A stretch of 31,687 nt of DNA. Source: CAZGHS01 sp964525495 (lineage in GTDB: Bacteria; Patescibacteriota; Microgenomatia; JALYQM01). Positions within the stretch are counted from its first letter, which is position 1, and each line of letters begins with the position of its first letter. Shown one piece after another: positions 18,010 through 25,279 of this stretch. The position numbers were made by a program, and so were the translations under genes. The notes beneath the pieces are model-generated. The model searched no databases. It was not told where the DNA came from and was given only the letters and a program-made list of their open reading frames with translations. Where the stretch lies: assembly GCA_964525495.1 (NCBI GenBank), contig CAZGHS010000014.1:1-31687 (forward strand), read 5' to 3'.

Positions 18010-18164
18010 AGGTGTAGAGGCTCATATTTGGCCTTTTATATAAAGGCTAATTAAACCCCTGCGATTCCCTACTAACGTGTTTTTAAGGTGCGATTGAGTT
18101 AATGAGTAACCTCTATTTTAGCACAAAATACCCTAAAATGCAAGCTATAGGACATATTGAAGGT

Positions 18165-18198
18165 ACAAAAAAGCCAGACAATTGCTTGTCTGGCTTTT
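18165..18198 (-). terminator. Intrinsic terminator of the last pilin gene
   Basis: A perfect 12-bp stem (18169-18180 with 18187-18198), 6-nt loop, followed on the minus strand by a run of T residues. It lies 24 nt past the pilin stop. Confidence 0.9.
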
Positions 18199-18221
18199 GA
18201 GCGTAATCTTTTTACTATTCA

Positions 18222-18611
18222 CTACGGTGCACGCAATTCGATAGTATCACCTGGGGCGATACCTACGAAGTTTGCTAAGATCGTATAGATAGCGAAGGCT
18301 ACCGCTACGATGATAATACCTACTATAGCGCCTGTGAGTTTACCACGAGCTGCTTCGGTACCTGCTTTATCTCCACCTGAAGTGATCCATTGGATACCAC
18401 CCCATACGAGATAGATAAGAACGAGGATAAGCGCGAAGAAAAACGCTAAGTTCATGACGCTGTTGATTGCTTGGTTTATATCACGGAAACCGTAAATACC
18501 AGTGTTTTCTGGAACAACAACCTGAGCAAAAGCTGACGTCACGAGAGATGTTGCTACTGCAGTACCTGCTGAAGCTACACCGATTAATTTTGCATATGCT
18601 TTTTTGAACAT
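18222..18611 (-). CDS. T4SS pilin, candidate major pilin
   Basis: A 129-residue pilin: signal peptide ending SAFA-Q (about residue 29), helices 51-71 and 92-113, and the loop WITSGGDKAGTEAARGKLTG. It differs from its neighbours in lacking the P of GDPK. Unlike the four pilin genes upstream it has its own TGGTATACT extended -10 (18642-18650), a strong GGGAGGTG ribosome-binding site and a perfect terminator. That set of signals suggests separate, high expression, as expected of a main structural subunit. VirB2/TrbC-type pilins are inserted in the membrane and extracted to build the pilus; the major-pilin role is inferred. Confidence 0.8.
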   Translation of the reverse strand: MFKKAYAKLIGVASAGTAVATSLVTSAFAQVVVPENTGIYGFRDINQAINSVMNLAFFFALILVLIYLVWGGIQWITSGGDKAGTEAARGKLTGAIVGIIIVAVAFAIYTILANFVGIAPGDTIELRAP

Positions 18612-18641
18612 TTTTTATTTCACCTCCCTTCAATAAGTATT

Positions 18642-18650
18642 AGTATACCA
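18642..18650 (-). promoter_or_regulatory. Extended -10 of the candidate major pilin gene
   Basis: TGG-TATACT on the minus strand. The predicted start is near 18635, giving a leader of about 24 nt that contains the GGGAGGTG ribosome-binding site. No clear -35. Confidence 0.55.
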
Positions 18651-18667
18651 CTTTTAAAATTTAAATA

Positions 18668-19039
18668 CTATGGGTCTACTGAAAATGTTATCTCTTTTAC
18701 TATTATATATATTGCCCAAGCGCTTGCTATTATTATAAATCCTACCGCGCCGCTGGTGATTTTTGACTTCGCGCTTTCTACAGCGGCTTTATCTCCTTGA
18801 GAGGTGAGCCAGGTGAACGCTCCCCAGACAAATATGAGTACGAAAACTGTTGCGGCAGAGCCGAGTGCAAAATCTACAAATCTATTTACGATAAGATTTA
18901 TAGTTATGCTGCCACCACCACCGCCAAAACGTTCGCCAGGATCCAGAAAACCGACTCTTGTTCTATCTTGGGCAAATGCTGATGGGATAGCATAAACGCT
19001 TAAAATTACTGTGGTGATAAATATTTTTAATTTTTTCAT
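18668..19039 (-). CDS. T4SS pilin paralogue
   Basis: A 123-residue protein from the ATG at 19039. An upstream in-frame ATG at 19072 would add 11 residues and overlap the previous gene. The inner start lies 4 nt after that gene's stop and begins a clean signal peptide (MKKLKIFITTV to SAFAQ). A Gly-rich stretch (GGGGS) precedes helix 1. The loop is TSQGDKAAVESAKSKITSG, then helix 2. Same fold as the other pilins; the loop lacks the P of GDPK, as in the candidate major pilin. It is the fourth gene in the pilin run. Divergence among paralogues suggests distinct minor pilins or alternative subunits. Confidence 0.75.
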   Translation of the reverse strand: MKKLKIFITTVILSVYAIPSAFAQDRTRVGFLDPGERFGGGGGSITINLIVNRFVDFALGSAATVFVLIFVWGAFTWLTSQGDKAAVESAKSKITSGAVGFIIIASAWAIYIIVKEITFSVDP

Positions 19040-19043
19040 ATTT

Positions 19044-19448
19044 TTATGGGATTGGTGGGGGAGGTGCGGCAACCGGTGTGCCTAGTATTGCTTGGAAAAT
19101 TCCTCCCATGGCATAGGCTGTTCCTAATAATATTATACCAATAATTGCACTGGTCATGGCAGATTTAGCTGCTTCCATTATCTTAGGATCGCCTCCAGCC
19201 ATAATCCACCGGATGCCTCCGTAGGTTAAGTATAAGGAGGAGCCAATTAATCCTATGAATAGTGCAGTATTGATCACTGTTGCTGCATAGCTTGTGAGCT
19301 TTTCAGCACCAGTTTCAGCACCAAGTTCTAACTCTGGAACACCAGGATTGGGAGTTCCTATAGCATTCTGAGCGTCTTGAAAGGTCTGTGCGTGCACCGG
19401 CATAACCGATATAACCAGAAGTGTGATTGCAATTAATATTTTTTTCAT
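19044..19448 (-). CDS. T4SS pilin paralogue
   Basis: A 134-residue protein from the ATG at 19448, one base after the stop of the previous pilin; an ATG at 19472 would lie inside that gene and precede the signal peptide. The signal peptide ends PVHAQ. An acidic exported segment is followed by helix 1, the loop MAGGDPKIMEAAKSAMTSA, helix 2 and a short Pro/Ala-rich tail ending APPPPIP. The tight spacing implies translational coupling. The Pro-rich tail is unusual among the pilins here. Confidence 0.75.
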   Translation of the reverse strand: MKKILIAITLLVISVMPVHAQTFQDAQNAIGTPNPGVPELELGAETGAEKLTSYAATVINTALFIGLIGSSLYLTYGGIRWIMAGGDPKIMEAAKSAMTSAIIGIILLGTAYAMGGIFQAILGTPVAAPPPPIP

Positions 19449-19449
19449 T

Positions 19450-19773
19450 TTAAAATGTTTGTAACAGTACAAAGCTTAATGCTTGATACATCCAATAGGA
19501 TAAAAAGATAATTATCATTCCTGCAACTGCCCATGTAAGATGTCCTTTTGCTGCTTGGATAGCTTTTGGATCTCCAGCTGATACGAGCCATCTATACCCA
19601 CCCCAGATTAAATAGATAAAAACTAAGAGTAGTGCAATCGTATAAATTTGAGGAATCATTCGATTTACAAACTCTCCTAGTGTTTGTGGAGGTGTAGCTG
19701 TTGACATAGGATCAAACCCAAAGTTTATGCCAAATGTGTCTCCTATATCTACTTGTGCTTTTAGTGTGTTCAT
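19450..19773 (-). CDS. T4SS pilin paralogue without obvious signal peptide
   Basis: A 107-residue protein. Its N-terminal 35 residues are polar, with no signal peptide, unlike the other pilins in the run. Two helices are joined by WLVSAGDPKAIQAAKGHLTW, nearly the same loop as the pilin in the virB4 operon (9276-9677). The ATG lies 4 nt after the stop of the first pilin gene and no other start upstream would add a signal sequence. It may insert through its first helix alone. Confidence 0.75.
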   Translation of the reverse strand: MNTLKAQVDIGDTFGINFGFDPMSTATPPQTLGEFVNRMIPQIYTIALLLVFIYLIWGGYRWLVSAGDPKAIQAAKGHLTWAVAGMIIIFLSYWMYQALSFVLLQTF

Positions 19774-19777
19774 ATTT

Positions 19778-20194
19778 TTAAAAATCTATTGCTATGTTAA
19801 ACAATGATGCAATTAATCTGGTTATTAAATATGCGGAGAATATAAAAACAAGTCCAACTATAGTATAGGTTAACCGTTGTTTGGCTGCTTGTAGCATTTT
19901 AGGATCGCCTTTACTTGTTAAGAATTCAAACCCTGCCCATAAGAAAAACAAAAATCCAATTAATCCTGCAACTGGAATGGTGAATAGGAAGAATTGGGTA
20001 ACAGTATTTGCTAAAGCACCATCTCCATATAGATTTGGTTTCATTCCCGTTGGTTGGGCGATACATTGCCCTCCCAGACAAAGTTGATCTGCTCCAGGAC
20101 ATGCAACAACGTCGTTACACCTTTGAGCATATGCAGCTCCAGTGTATACAAAGAAGGCAAAGATGATAGGGATAACGTATTTAAGTAATTTCAT
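19778..20194 (-). CDS. T4SS pilin paralogue with short Cys-rich head
   Basis: A 138-residue protein and first gene of the pilin run. The signal peptide ends AAYAQ. The exported segment carries four cysteines in RCNDVVACPGADQLCLGGQC, likely two disulfides. Helix 1, the loop LTSKGDPKMLQAAKQRLTY and helix 2 follow. A TATGAT -10-like box (minus strand, 20210-20215) gives a start about 9 nt before the ATG. It is divergent from the SpoIID-like gene. Confidence 0.75.
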   Translation of the reverse strand: MKLLKYVIPIIFAFFVYTGAAYAQRCNDVVACPGADQLCLGGQCIAQPTGMKPNLYGDGALANTVTQFFLFTIPVAGLIGFLFFLWAGFEFLTSKGDPKMLQAAKQRLTYTIVGLVFIFSAYLITRLIASLFNIAIDF

Positions 20195-20293
20195 AATTAG
20201 GTTTATTTTATCATAATGATCTCGTAATTGATCGATCAGAGCAATAGGGAAGTTTTGTGCTCAGTGAGTATTACCTATGTTATTATAAAGGTA

Positions 20294-22030
20294 ATGAAGC
20301 GGTCACTTTTTTTGTTCTTTTTGTTTGGATTTTCGATAGTTTTTTTCACTCTATTTTCAATTGCGCGAGCTGACGAACTGGATGATATCGAGAAGCAGCT
20401 TGGGGAGTTGTCAAAGGCTCGGGAATTGTCTGTGAATGCAACGAAGCCGTTGGAGGGACAATTGGGTTCTTTAACGACTACGCTTCGTAGTGTGCAGAGC
20501 ACTATTACTAAAGTAGAGAAACAGATTACTCAGAAAGAAGCGGAATTGAAGAGACTGCAAGCCTCTATTGCAGAGGGCGAGGGTCGGATGGGCGAGAAGC
20601 GGAAAGTATTTGAAGATAAAGTGCTTTCCTACTATATTACGACTCAGAGTACTTCCAGCTTGTCTATATTTCTTGCAACCAAAGATTTGGGAGAAGCGAC
20701 AAGGAAAATCGCATACCATGAAGCAGTATTGGAAGAGCAAGAGCGTGTGATAAAGGCGATAGGCGCGGAGATTGGTTCGTTGAATCAGGATAAGACGGAA
20801 GAAGAAGTTTTGAAAAAGCAGTTGGAAAGTGAGAATGTGCGATTGGCCGCTATCAAGAAGAAGACGTCGGAAGAAGCGAAGTTTTATGAAGCAGAAATTG
20901 CTAAAGCTAAGAAGTATCAGGAAGAGTTGTCTGGGAAGATCGCTGCTCTGTCTGCGCGACAACAGTCGCTTTTGGCAGAGCGCTCAGGCTCGTTTGTAAC
21001 GGCTGTTGGTGATGTGCCTTTGACTGACGATCCGAATGCGAGTCCAAATTATAATCCAGGATTTTCCCCTGCGTTTGGTGGTTTTTCGTTTGGTGCGTAT
21101 ACCCATCGTAAGGGTATGAGTCAGTATGGAGCTAAGGGGCGTGCCGAGTCAGGACAGAGTTCTAACCAAATATTGAAAGCCTATTACGGTAAGGAGCCGA
21201 GCGGTTCTGATACTGGTGGAAGTATTAGTGTAGAGGGTGTGGGATCTATAGATTTTGAAGGAAAGTATTTGCTGGGTATCGCTGAGATGCCTGGAAATTT
21301 TCCTAAAGAGGCTTTGAAAGCGCAGGCTATAGCTGCGCGAACATATGCGTATCGGTACAAAAAAGAAGGAAAGACTATTTGTACAACACAGTCATGTCAG
21401 GTGTATCTAGGGTCGAAGGCTGCTAATCCTCCTGCAACATGGAAGTCCGCGGTTGAGGAAACTAAAGGACAGGTCATTGATGGAGTTGTGACATATTACT
21501 CTTCAACAACTGGAGGATATAGTACAACAAGTGGTTGGGATACAAAGTGCGGTAATCAAGGTTGTTGGACAGGAGATGCGTATGAGAAGATTGCTGGCTC
21601 ACCGTGGTTTTATAAGGGTTGGTATACCGAGAGTTATTCAAATGGTTCGGCTAAATGTGGACGTTCGTCTCCTTGGCTGAAGGAAGAAGAGTTTGCGGAT
21701 ATTATTAATGCGTGGATAGTGCGAAAGAATGGTGGAGATAGCGATCGGATTTTACCTGTGACTATTTCGAGCTGTAATATAGGCGGCGGTGGCAATCCGT
21801 ATTCGATGTCTGAGTTGCGTGATAAGGCTAATGGCTATGGTGGGGCAGTGACGTCTGTGTCTGGAGTTTCTGTAAGTTATAGTTCGGGGGGCTCGACAGG
21901 GACTGTAACGGTTCAGACGAATCGAGGGAGTTTGAGTATTAGTGGATCTGAGTTTAAGGACACTTATAATTTGCGGGCACCAGGGTATATATCACTGAGA
22001 AGTCCGCTCTATAATATAGAGAAGAAGTAG
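20294..22030 (+). CDS. SpoIID/LytB-domain protein with coiled coil
   Basis: A 578-residue exported protein. The start is the ATG at 20294, not the in-frame TTG at 20228, because it begins a classic signal peptide (MKRSLFLFFLF to ARADE). Residues about 27-230 form a coiled coil rich in K, E and Q, like the N-terminal part of CwlO-type peptidoglycan hydrolases. A SpoIID/LytB domain follows from about 264: GMSQYGAKGRAESG, then YLLGIAEMPGNFPKEALKAQ with the conserved acidic residue E331 in EMP. SpoIID proteins act on peptidoglycan glycan strands and LytB stimulates amidases. Cysteines 363, 368, 419 and 424 may form disulfides. Likely role: wall remodelling, possibly for T4SS or pilus passage, given the divergent pilin operon. 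Confidence 0.85.
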   Translation: MKRSLFLFFLFGFSIVFFTLFSIARADELDDIEKQLGELSKARELSVNATKPLEGQLGSLTTTLRSVQSTITKVEKQITQKEAELKRLQASIAEGEGRMGEKRKVFEDKVLSYYITTQSTSSLSIFLATKDLGEATRKIAYHEAVLEEQERVIKAIGAEIGSLNQDKTEEEVLKKQLESENVRLAAIKKKTSEEAKFYEAEIAKAKKYQEELSGKIAALSARQQSLLAERSGSFVTAVGDVPLTDDPNASPNYNPGFSPAFGGFSFGAYTHRKGMSQYGAKGRAESGQSSNQILKAYYGKEPSGSDTGGSISVEGVGSIDFEGKYLLGIAEMPGNFPKEALKAQAIAARTYAYRYKKEGKTICTTQSCQVYLGSKAANPPATWKSAVEETKGQVIDGVVTYYSSTTGGYSTTSGWDTKCGNQGCWTGDAYEKIAGSPWFYKGWYTESYSNGSAKCGRSSPWLKEEEFADIINAWIVRKNGGDSDRILPVTISSCNIGGGGNPYSMSELRDKANGYGGAVTSVSGVSVSYSSGGSTGTVTVQTNRGSLSISGSEFKDTYNLRAPGYISLRSPLYNIEKK

Positions 22031-22087
22031 AAATCCAGTTGTTAGTTGCTATTTTAAGTTTTGTTATATAATAGGTGATAGAAGATT

Positions 22088-22690
22088 ATGCACCTACCTC
22101 ATACATCACAATCAATTACGGGCTCGTTTATATCATCACCTAAAAATGTGCATTTTGAGAGTCAGTACGAGCACGAGGAGCTTTATTTGCTTTTGCGGCC
22201 GCATGAGATTACTAACGTGCCTTGGGTTTTGTTGGTTTTTGTGATGCTTTTTGTGCCAATGTTGGCTGGGGGAGTGATTGTCGCAGCTTTTCCTGATTTT
22301 TTCGCGACGTTTAGCCCTTTGTATAGTTTGACGTTGTTTTTGTTTTGGAACATGATCGCGTTGATGTATGGGTTTTATCGTTATTTGATTTGGTTTTTTA
22401 GTACTTATATTATTACGAATACGCGACTAGTGGATATTGATTTTGTAGGACTTTTGCATAAGGATTATACTGAGACTTTGGTTGATAACGTGCAGGATGT
22501 GACTTCAAAAATTGCAGGTCCGTTTAATGTGATGTTTAACTATGGTTTGGTGTATGTACAGACAGCTTCAGAGCAAACTGAAATTGAATTTGAAGATGTT
22601 CCGCAGCCTGATGTGGTGACACGTATTTTGGGTGAATTAGTAATGGAGAAGGGTGGCATGTTGAAGAGCCGAGGTAGTTCGGGACATTAA
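22088..22690 (+). CDS. Membrane protein with bacterial PH domain (bPH2-like)
   Basis: A 200-residue protein: polar N-terminus, LLLRPHE near 35-40, two transmembrane helices (about 44-67 and 79-99) and then STYIITNTRLVDID (105-118), the typical first strands of a bPH2/YdbS-type domain extending to about 185. Such proteins are membrane-bound and of uncertain function. A TATAAT lies at 22067-22072 and gives a leader of about 9 nt. The 78-aa gene follows 8 nt after the stop. Confidence 0.75.
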   Translation: MHLPHTSQSITGSFISSPKNVHFESQYEHEELYLLLRPHEITNVPWVLLVFVMLFVPMLAGGVIVAAFPDFFATFSPLYSLTLFLFWNMIALMYGFYRYLIWFFSTYIITNTRLVDIDFVGLLHKDYTETLVDNVQDVTSKIAGPFNVMFNYGLVYVQTASEQTEIEFEDVPQPDVVTRILGELVMEKGGMLKSRGSSGH

Positions 22691-22698
22691 GGATATAT

Positions 22699-22935
22699 AT
22701 GGATTTATTGCAAAATTTTTCTTTCGATAATGCATCTTTCTTGTTGGTCCGTGTGATCACTATTTTTGCCGCGTTTTGCTTTCTTATTTTTTCATTGATT
22801 GTAAGCCGACAAGTTCAACTTATGAACCGCGTACTTACTACGAAACTTGCACCAGTTTTTCAAACAATTAGCGTGATATTTATATTCGGTGCAGGCGCCA
22901 TTTTGCTCCTGAGTGTTCTTTCTCTTTTAGGATAG
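22699..22935 (+). CDS. Small two-helix membrane protein
   Basis: A 78-residue protein with two hydrophobic helices (about 15-36 and 50-76) separated by a basic, polar stretch (SRQVQLMNRVLTTK). It resembles small two-helix proteins of unknown function (DUF5657-like) seen in candidate-phyla genomes; I recall the family but cannot confirm it. AAGGA lies 5 nt before the ATG. Probably co-transcribed with the PH-domain gene. Confidence 0.65.
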   Translation: MDLLQNFSFDNASFLLVRVITIFAAFCFLIFSLIVSRQVQLMNRVLTTKLAPVFQTISVIFIFGAGAILLLSVLSLLG

Positions 22936-22962
22936 TATTTTCTCCTCATTTCTTTTTGTATC

Positions 22963-22971
22963 TGATATAGT
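22963..22971 (+). promoter_or_regulatory. Extended -10, leaderless type
   Basis: TG-A-TATAGT, 8 nt before the ATG of the 687-aa gene, putting the transcript start within about 2 nt of the ATG. No convincing -35. Confidence 0.5.
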
Positions 22972-22979
22972 ACTTCTAG

Positions 22980-25043
22980 ATGGATGTTTTATTGGATTTT
23001 CAACCATTTGTTTTTGGTTCATCATCTCAAAAAGGTGCATATGTTGAGTCGTTGCCTTTGAAGACCCCTATTTCAGATTTGCTTGCAACTCATGGAAGAA
23101 TTTTTGGTTTATTTAGCATGATGTATTCTGAGGTTTTTCCTTTGGATAGCGTTGCTAAAGAGATTTTGCCTTATTTTGAACAACAATATTATGAGCATGA
23201 AACGGACTCTGTGCATTCGCATTTAGTTGCTGCGTTGACTGCAACGCAAGTTTATTTAGAAAAGCGAATTATGGAGATGAATGCGAGTGAGAATGTTGAT
23301 TTCTCTTTGCTTGTAGGATGTGTGTGGGGATCTGTGTTGTATGTGGCTCGATGCGGCGGGAGTAGTGCGCTTCGTTTGTATCGTGCGGATACGTTTGGTC
23401 ATTTGTTTGATATTCATGGGCTAGAAGGGTCGAGTGCGGTGAATAGTATGTCTGGTTTTGTACAGCCAGGAGATGCTGTTGTATTGTATGATGCTTCGAT
23501 CGATGCGAAGAAGTTTCCTGTGACTGCGAGTGCTTTGCGAGGCCTTGATACAAATGTTATTTATTCTAAATTGTCTCAGTTGTTTGACGTGGTTTCTGAT
23601 TCGACTGCAGCAGGTAGTGTGTCCGGCTTTTATATTCGTGAAGAGTTTGTGCCTGCTCCCGATGAAGACCGAGTTGTTTTTGCTGATGTGAAAAACGAGC
23701 GGGATTTGGATTTACAAAGTGCTATGAATTTGGAGGAAGAAGATGAACTAGCGGTTGGTGATTCACCTACGCGAACAGATGCTCCGGTAGTGTTTCAAAA
23801 GATGTCTGCGATGCCTGGTGCGTTGCAAAGTTTTGGATCGAAAATATTTTCTCAGTTGGGTTCAGATCCGCAAGGACGGTTTTCGTTTGTGAAGCGTGTA
23901 TTGGGATTCTTTTCGCGTACGAGAGTGTTTATCTTAGGATGTATGTTTTTGATTTTATTTGTTGGGTTTATTGTGATGGGACGGGATTACGAGAATACTT
24001 TTAAGAGTGAGAAAGAGACAAGTCAACTGAAAGATGAGTTGCTTCCTAAAATTGAAGAAGCATATAAACAGAGTCAGTATTATGCGGAATTGAACCCTGA
24101 TCGAGCGAAGAAATATTTACAGGAAGCGAAGGACTATTTGGGACAGTTTAACCAAGAAGGATTGCAGGATGTTGAGGTGAAGAAGCTTTTGCAGTCGGTA
24201 CAAGATACGTATGCAGTGGTGACTAAGACGTATACATTTGCAGATATTACTCCCTATTTTGATCTGACTGTCGTGAATCAGCAGGCGGCTGGCTCTAAAA
24301 TTTCTTTGTCGACTCCGTACTTACTCATATCTGATACTGTGCAAAATGCGGTGTATCAGATAGGAATCGAGAATCGTTCTGCATCGGCGATCATTGGGCG
24401 AGATGATGTTGAGGGATTAATAGGTGCCGAAGGACAGGATGGTATCGCTTATGCTGCGAGTACTCGTGGAATTGTGCGAACGGAGAAAGATAGTTCAGCG
24501 ATTATAAAATTGTCGGGTCCGCAAAGTGAGTGGGGAACGCTTACAGATATGCAGGTTTATGGAGGAAGCGTGTATTTGTTGGATCAGGCGAAGAATCAGA
24601 TATGGAAATATATCCCTGAAGGAAATGGTTTTGGTCCAGTGAGAAATTATGTTTCGACCGAAAGTCCTGTGAACCTATCTTCTGCGGTTAGTTTTGCGAT
24701 TGATGGTAATGTATGGATAGGTTTGTCTACTGGTGAGGTAATTAAGCTTTATTCTGGAAAGCGAGATGTGTTTTCTTTAGCTGCTTTGGAGATTCCTTTT
24801 TCTAGTTTGCAAAGCGTATATACGGATGAACTGACTGATTATTTGTATGTTTTGGATGGAACTACAGGGCGAGTGGTGGTGTTTTTGAAAAAGGATGGAA
24901 GCTATGTTTCTACCTATGAAAGTGAGAGATTTAAAGGTGCGAGTGATGTCGTAATCGATAGTGAAAATAAGCAGTTGTATATATTGAATAAGAATCAAAT
25001 ATATAAAGTGGAAGTACGAGAAATCTCACAAATTGCTGAATAA
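22980..25043 (+). CDS. Phosphatase-like / TM / beta-propeller protein
   Basis: A 687-residue protein. Residues 1-220 resemble a PPM (PP2C) phosphatase fold: VLYVARCGGSSALRLYRA around 119-136 corresponds to the xxVGDSRxYL strand and SGFVQPGDAVVLYDAS (158-173) to the SDGL-preceding strand. The metal-binding Asp residues (VGDS, DG) are replaced (C125-G-G, D171-A-S), so it is probably inactive. An acidic linker leads to one transmembrane helix (315-334), a helical segment (about 340-395) and a repeat-rich C-terminus (about 420-687) with a beta-propeller look (WIGLSTGEV, YVLDGTTGRV). Likely topology: phosphatase-like part in the cytoplasm, propeller outside. It suggests a signalling or scaffold protein. 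Confidence 0.65.
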   Translation: MDVLLDFQPFVFGSSSQKGAYVESLPLKTPISDLLATHGRIFGLFSMMYSEVFPLDSVAKEILPYFEQQYYEHETDSVHSHLVAALTATQVYLEKRIMEMNASENVDFSLLVGCVWGSVLYVARCGGSSALRLYRADTFGHLFDIHGLEGSSAVNSMSGFVQPGDAVVLYDASIDAKKFPVTASALRGLDTNVIYSKLSQLFDVVSDSTAAGSVSGFYIREEFVPAPDEDRVVFADVKNERDLDLQSAMNLEEEDELAVGDSPTRTDAPVVFQKMSAMPGALQSFGSKIFSQLGSDPQGRFSFVKRVLGFFSRTRVFILGCMFLILFVGFIVMGRDYENTFKSEKETSQLKDELLPKIEEAYKQSQYYAELNPDRAKKYLQEAKDYLGQFNQEGLQDVEVKKLLQSVQDTYAVVTKTYTFADITPYFDLTVVNQQAAGSKISLSTPYLLISDTVQNAVYQIGIENRSASAIIGRDDVEGLIGAEGQDGIAYAASTRGIVRTEKDSSAIIKLSGPQSEWGTLTDMQVYGGSVYLLDQAKNQIWKYIPEGNGFGPVRNYVSTESPVNLSSAVSFAIDGNVWIGLSTGEVIKLYSGKRDVFSLAALEIPFSSLQSVYTDELTDYLYVLDGTTGRVVVFLKKDGSYVSTYESERFKGASDVVIDSENKQLYILNKNQIYKVEVREISQIAE

Positions 25044-25070
25044 TCCCTTTGTTATTTATATAATTAAGTA

Positions 25071-25099
25071 TTGACAATGTTATATCATTGATGTAATAT
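25071..25099 (+). promoter_or_regulatory. Promoter of a small transcription unit
   Basis: TTGACA (25071-25076, perfect), 17-nt spacer, TAATAT (25094-25099). The predicted start is near 25106, which is exactly where a 9-bp hairpin begins. Confidence 0.6.
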
Positions 25100-25186
25100 A
25101 AATCTATACTTATTTTGAATAAGTATTCATTCGTTCCTTTCAACTGAATGACTCGCAAACTTTGAGATATTTTAAGGGGCACAATC

Positions 25187-25252
25187 ATGTCCCGTGTTTT
25201 TCTCAGCACAAGTGTCGGTTATTTGGTGGAGGGAACAGAAAAATCCCACTGA
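25187..25252 (+). CDS. Possible 21-aa small protein
   Basis: ATG preceded by AAGGGG (25174-25179) with a 7-nt gap, a good ribosome-binding site. It encodes 21 residues starting MSRVFLSTSVGY and ending TEKSH, with a TGA stop. The last codons lie inside the first arm of the terminator, which is unusual for a gene with its own terminator. It could be a real small protein, a leader peptide, or chance inside an RNA gene. Confidence 0.35.
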   Translation: MSRVFLSTSVGYLVEGTEKSH

Positions 25253-25279
25253 AGTTTTTTACTTTGGTGGGATTTTTTT
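25239..25279. terminator. Bidirectional terminator
   Basis: An 11-bp stem (25239-25249 with 25267-25277), with T-runs on both sides. It serves the small rightward unit and leftward smpB, whose stop is at 25278. Confidence 0.85.

Larger units (their letters stand above)
17871..18221. other. 351-nt intergenic region with leader and structured elements
   Basis: No supported ORF. From the GC-rich gene outward it holds a putative structured 5' leader (9-bp stem, 17896-17904 with 17949-17957, around a TGAGAA/TTCTCA inner pair), a minus-strand TATACT (17956-17961), the right copies of both flanking repeats, a 10-bp inverted repeat 18001-18010/18065-18074 with an inner hairpin (18030-18048), and the terminator of the last pilin gene. 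Confidence 0.55.

Noticed and set aside
20228..20293. TTG start upstream of the SpoIID-like protein
   Set aside because: It would place 22 polar residues before a typical signal peptide. The ATG at 20294 is the natural start.
20471..20962. 163-codon leftward frame opposite the SpoIID-like gene
   Set aside because: It lies antisense to the coiled-coil region, whose K/E-rich codons give long open reverse frames. The product is a low-complexity F/L/R mix.
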